A stretch of 64,000 nucleotides of DNA from Cylicocyclus nassatus (Eukaryota; Nematoda; Chromadorea; Rhabditida; Strongylidae): the NCBI GenBank assembly GCA_958299035.1, contig CATQJL010000223.1:50574302-50638301 (forward strand). Reading direction: 5' to 3'. Below are positions 60,951 to 64,000 of this stretch, in pieces (position 1 is the first letter of the stretch; every line of letters starts with the position of its first letter). Made by a program: the position numbers and the translations under genes. The notes below the pieces were generated by a model. That model searched no databases, had not been told where the DNA came from, and was given only the letters and a program-made list of their open reading frames with translations.

Positions 60951-61634
60951 CGATCCACCGGTGGGTCGTACGTGCATTGCCATTTCGGACAGTGCGATCC
61001 ACCGACAAGTCGTATCTCTAAACGCAAGTTTATGATGGAACGACTGAGAATATGTTTAGAGACATCTAGGTGAAGCTTCATTCAGAAGACTACCTTTTGG
61101 TCCATGCTATAGTTGTAGCGAACGGAAATTTTCATCAAATGAACGAATATCGAACATATGACGTTTGCAGTCTTTTTTGAGCGAATGAATATCTAGTCAT
61201 TGAATTTGTACAAATTTTCCAATGAACGAATATTATTCGATTTCCGATTTTCACCAAATTCGGATATTCGAACATATGCACATTTCATTCGAACTTTGGA
61301 ATATTTATTTAACCGAACTTGATTGAATACTGGACTATTCGAATGAACGATTAACTAAATAGTCGAATAATCGAATGCAATATTTGAAAACTCGAATGCA
61401 GTATTCGAATTCTCATATACAATCGAATTTTACTGATTTCCGAAACTTCTCGTATATCCCAGTATTCGAATAAGTGATTTTTCCGAGTCGTCGAATGAAC
61501 GGATTATTCGAGTAACCTTTTCCATTTAGTCAATTATTCGAATAATCGAAAATTTCCTATAGTCGAAAATTTCGAATAAATTATTCGAGCAATCTTCGGT
61601 TCTAACTATAGTCCATACGACCCATCGGTGATCG
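60951..61634. mobile_element. Element packed with degenerate TTCGAAT/ATTCGAA motifs
   Basis: Bounded by CGATCCACCGGTGGGTCGTA on the left and CATACGACCCATCGGTGATCG on the right (inverted). From 61150 to 61610 the sequence is a degenerate array of TTCGAAT, ATATTCGAA and TATTCGAAT phrases without a fixed period. Confidence 0.65.
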
Positions 61635-62238
61635 AAATGAACAAAAAAGTTGGCACTAATGGGTAGTGAATCCGAAACAGTAAAAATGAATAAAATGTCG
61701 TGGATATGTCGATATTATTTCCATGCTAAAATAGCAGGGGCAATCCTTGGATGGGTGGAACGTAAAAAGGGGCAGTGGAGAACGAAGATTCCCTGCAGTG
61801 CAGATCTACTTCCGCTTATTAGGAGCTATCGGACCAACGCAGATGCTTCACTTCGAGCCTGCTTATGATGCACTTGGTGATCGGGAGAGCATGAATTCCA
61901 TGGAAACGCTGCCTTCCACCTGTAATAAGTCCAGATGCTCTTGACAATTACCCATTTTCTGCTGACAAATGAAGGTCATGGGGGCAGCCTCCCCCCACCG
62001 TAGCAAAAAGCTTTCTGGTATGGGCGCTTTTTATAGAACCTACCTGAGGAAGAACAGTCGACTAACTTTGTGTTTCGGCTTATATATTTTGAGAATTCTA
62101 CTTTAAGAATTCGATGTGGCACTTCTTGGACACAGCAATCAAATATTTTGCCGTCCTGCACAGAACTAAAATACGATACCTTGACATTCTCCGATTAATT
62201 TTTGAAAAAGGAGTTATAACGTTTCAAAAAAGAAACAC

Positions 62239-62244
62239 TTTATT
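62239..62244 (-). terminator. Poly(A) signal AATAAA of the TBC1D10-type gene
   Basis: TTTATT on the given strand reads AATAAA on the minus strand, 74 bases downstream of the stop codon. Confidence 0.45.
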
Positions 62245-62317
62245 GTGGATGAGATACAATAAACAAAAAGAGACACTCGTATCATTGGAAAATAGGACTT
62301 TATGCTATAATATACTA

Positions 62318-62779
62318 CTATTTTTGGGCTATTTTGATTTGTCGTAATTTGAGCGCTCTGAAATGTATTTTTTCGAGATCAGCATCGTTCAGGTTCAATT
62401 CACAAACCTAAAAATAACTTCAGATGGTGTGGCAAGCAAAACGAAGGAAAACTTGATTACCTTGGCCACAAGGAATTCTTCAGAAGTGATTTGTTGAGGT
62501 AAGTTCCTCAGCCTAGTGACAATCGAATGCAGATCCGGATACTGCTTACACTGCTCTTTTGTGCCTAGCCCATACTTGAACAACACAAGAGCAACTTTGA
62601 ACAAAACTTTTGCTCCTGAACACATTAATAACTGAAAGATCACAAGCTCCCAAAATCTCATTACCTTCGCACAAAAACATATCCCATACTCGAAGGACAG
62701 TTGGCCATGGCAGCGTACGACAGAAAATGCACATAAACCATTCAACCATATAAAGAACTGGCTCCACATTATGCTTCTT
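62318..62779 (-). CDS. TBC1D10/EPI64-type Rab GTPase-activating protein, 3' exons only
   Basis: Three consecutive exons, transcription order 62779-62665, 62615-62461, 62407-62318 (stop TAG), with matching phases. They encode the end of a TBC domain: [48 protein letters not shown], then a short tail. The EWFMC.F.RTLPW.(T/S)[11 protein letters not shown] block is typical of TBC1D10A-C and their invertebrate relatives, which act on Rab35/Rab27-type GTPases. The catalytic IxxDxxR and YxQ motifs would be upstream, beyond position 64,000, so activity cannot be judged here. The tail after the TBC domain is only about 30 residues, much shorter than in vertebrate TBC1D10 proteins. An AATAAA on the minus strand (62239-62244) lies 74 bases past the stop. 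It is a different family from tbc-8 at the other end of the window. Confidence 0.88.
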
Positions 62780-62832
62780 CTGAAAAATCCATTCAAATTC
62801 GTAGTTAGTTCATCACTGAATTTTTACGTAGT

Positions 62833-62851
62833 TGGGGGGGGGGGGGGGGGA
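62833..62851. repeat. Poly-G run
   Basis: About 18 consecutive G residues in the intron upstream of the TBC1D10-type exons. Comparable poly-C runs occur at 4138, 26491 and 26942. Confidence 0.7.
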
Positions 62852-63124
62852 GTGGTCCACATAAATTTTTACGCTAAGCTACCCTCCATTTCCGTATGGC
62901 AATAGTAGAAGTTTAGGATTGCGGTGGTGTCAAGCCTTTGAAAAGATTTTCTTTCACAAAGCTCATTTTTGGAGGCGGAAGGGGGGTGGGAATGCGGAAC
63001 AGCGGATTGCTATGAGTAAAATGCACGAGAAGAAATACTGTTCAAATCTACTATATAAGGTCGGTCGAAGGTTTTTTCCGTTTTCTTTTCAACTTATCAT
63101 AAAAACACGTGGAATAAAGACAAG

Positions 63125-64000
63125 CAAATGCTCTAAGCACTATCGGACGCAGTTTTTCTTCCTCTTTCCAAAAGTCATGTCCTGGAAACATTTGCTTTAG
63201 TGGTTTCTGAGATAATTGCTGAAATTTCAAGCCCATGGTTTCTACTATGCCGAACTTTGGCAATTTTTCAAAACTTTCATTTTGCTTTTGAAAAAGCTTT
63301 GATAGCAGTTAGATAGCATAAACAAAGTGCATTGCAATGCAGTTCTCTCGCAAACCCAACTAGCTTCTTCTTCTTGTTAGTATTTTTAGGATAACTTTTC
63401 CAAAAGTCTTCATTTCAAAGCCGCAAAGTACGCAAAGGCTCCAAACACTAACAGTCGTCGGAATTTGAAACTTGCGAAAATTGGTTATGATAACACTCTA
63501 ACTTTACAAAACATCAAAGTGTTTGCCGCTTCAAAATATCAAATCTCGCGGATACAGCATGGAACGGGTTCAAAATCAGGAATTTTGATGATTTTGTCGC
63601 CAAATACTCTAAGAGTTGGGAAGAAAAAAGGCCTATAAGAAAGGAGAGAAAATGCATAGAATGACACCTTAGATGTGCTCCGTTTGATATTCTGTGAGTT
63701 TTGGATAACCAAAAGTGGAACTGATAGCATCAGAAATATATTTCTAAAAATCTTGGAAAGCCACCTATTGAGGCCAAACATTGTATCCCATTGCACTTTG
63801 TTTATGCTATCTAAGTGCTATCAGAGCTTTTCCAAAAGTACGAGATGAAGGTTTTGAAAAAAAGCCAAAGTTGGGCATAATAAAAACCACGGGTTTGAAA
63901 TATAGGCAATTATCTCAGAAACCACCACAACAAATAGTCCCAAGATATAACTAATGGAAAGAGTAAGAAGAACTGCGTCCAATAGTGCTTAGAGCATTTG
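63125..64000. mobile_element. Long-arm inverted-repeat element reaching the window edge
   Basis: Left arm starts CAAATGCTCTAAGCACTATC; the last bases of the window are its mirror image (GATAGTGCTTAGAGCATTTG-like, given AATAGTGCTTAGAGCATTTG). About 220 bases of each arm align, including GTGGTTTCTGAGATAATTGC and TTAGATAGCATAAACAAAGT. The arms are diverged at roughly one base in ten, so it is old. It lies in the 5' intron of the TBC1D10-type gene and may continue past position 64,000. Confidence 0.75.

Larger units (their letters stand above)
56893..62317. other. Spacer between the TBC1D10-type gene and NAA15
   Basis: 5.4 kb with no gene I can support. It contains fragments of the GGCCCC..AAATCGCGTGAAG foldback family (57370-58040), a foldback of AAGTCCGC units (59073-59381), a mariner-like element (59787-60690) and a TTCGAAT-rich element (60951-61634). 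The 100-250 bases upstream of 56892 should contain the NAA15 promoter; no motif is clear. Confidence 0.55.

Noticed and set aside
63051..63263. 70-residue minus-strand frame next to the TBC1D10-type exons
   Set aside because: Most of it is the left arm of the inverted-repeat element at 63125-64000, so it is not an upstream TBC exon.

Overview
The window is nuclear DNA of a nematode, most likely a strongylid-type clade V worm. That is an inference from compact multi-exon genes, 3' splice sites of the TTTCAG type, protein content closest to Caenorhabditis families, and introns and spacers swollen by short inverted-repeat transposons. There is no prokaryotic gene content, rRNA or CRISPR. Most long open frames are chance frames. 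The real coding exons are short (50-220 bp), and I assembled them by joining frame-consistent GT-AG exons and comparing the products with known families.

Layout. (1) Plus strand, 1-26,468: the 3' part of a tbc-8/SGSM gene (RUN domain, PH-like Rab-binding region, TBC Rab-GAP domain), 22 exons in window with introns up to 10 kb. (2) Minus strand, 30,649-26,852: a complete mitochondrial TACO1/YebC-family gene, convergent with tbc-8. (3) Minus strand, 39,100-33,846: XPD/ERCC2, the TFIIH helicase, complete except for the first two codons, which probably lie in a 5-nt first exon. (4) Minus strand, 44,196-40,857: the phosphorylase kinase gamma catalytic subunit. (5) Minus strand, 56,892-50,798: NAA15, the NatA auxiliary subunit, complete in 20 exons and 846 residues. 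(6) Minus strand, 62,779-62,318: the 3' exons of a TBC1D10-type Rab-GAP whose 5' part lies beyond the right edge.

XPD, phosphorylase kinase gamma and NAA15 occur in the same order and orientation in C. elegans cosmid Y50D7A (from memory), so 34-57 kb looks like conserved synteny. The genes do not form one pathway. They are housekeeping functions: transcription and repair, glycogenolysis, co-translational N-acetylation and mitochondrial translation, with two separate Rab-GAPs at the ends.

The rest is a dense set of non-autonomous DNA elements. At least five MITE families have two or more copies: ends TACAGGGTGTCCC, ACAAGGGA, AGGCTACTGC, TTAACACRTTGACGACC and CAGGGCTCGGCAC. There are mariner-like elements starting TTAGGTTG or TTAGGGTGATCC. 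There is also a run of long, nearly perfect foldback elements between about 44.3 and 50 kb, five of them head to tail at 48.1-49.4 kb. Several foldbacks carry internal short tandem motifs arranged as mirror-image arms. These foldbacks, and a CCGCGG-studded one at 23.9-24.7 kb inside a tbc-8 intron, are the most unusual structures here.
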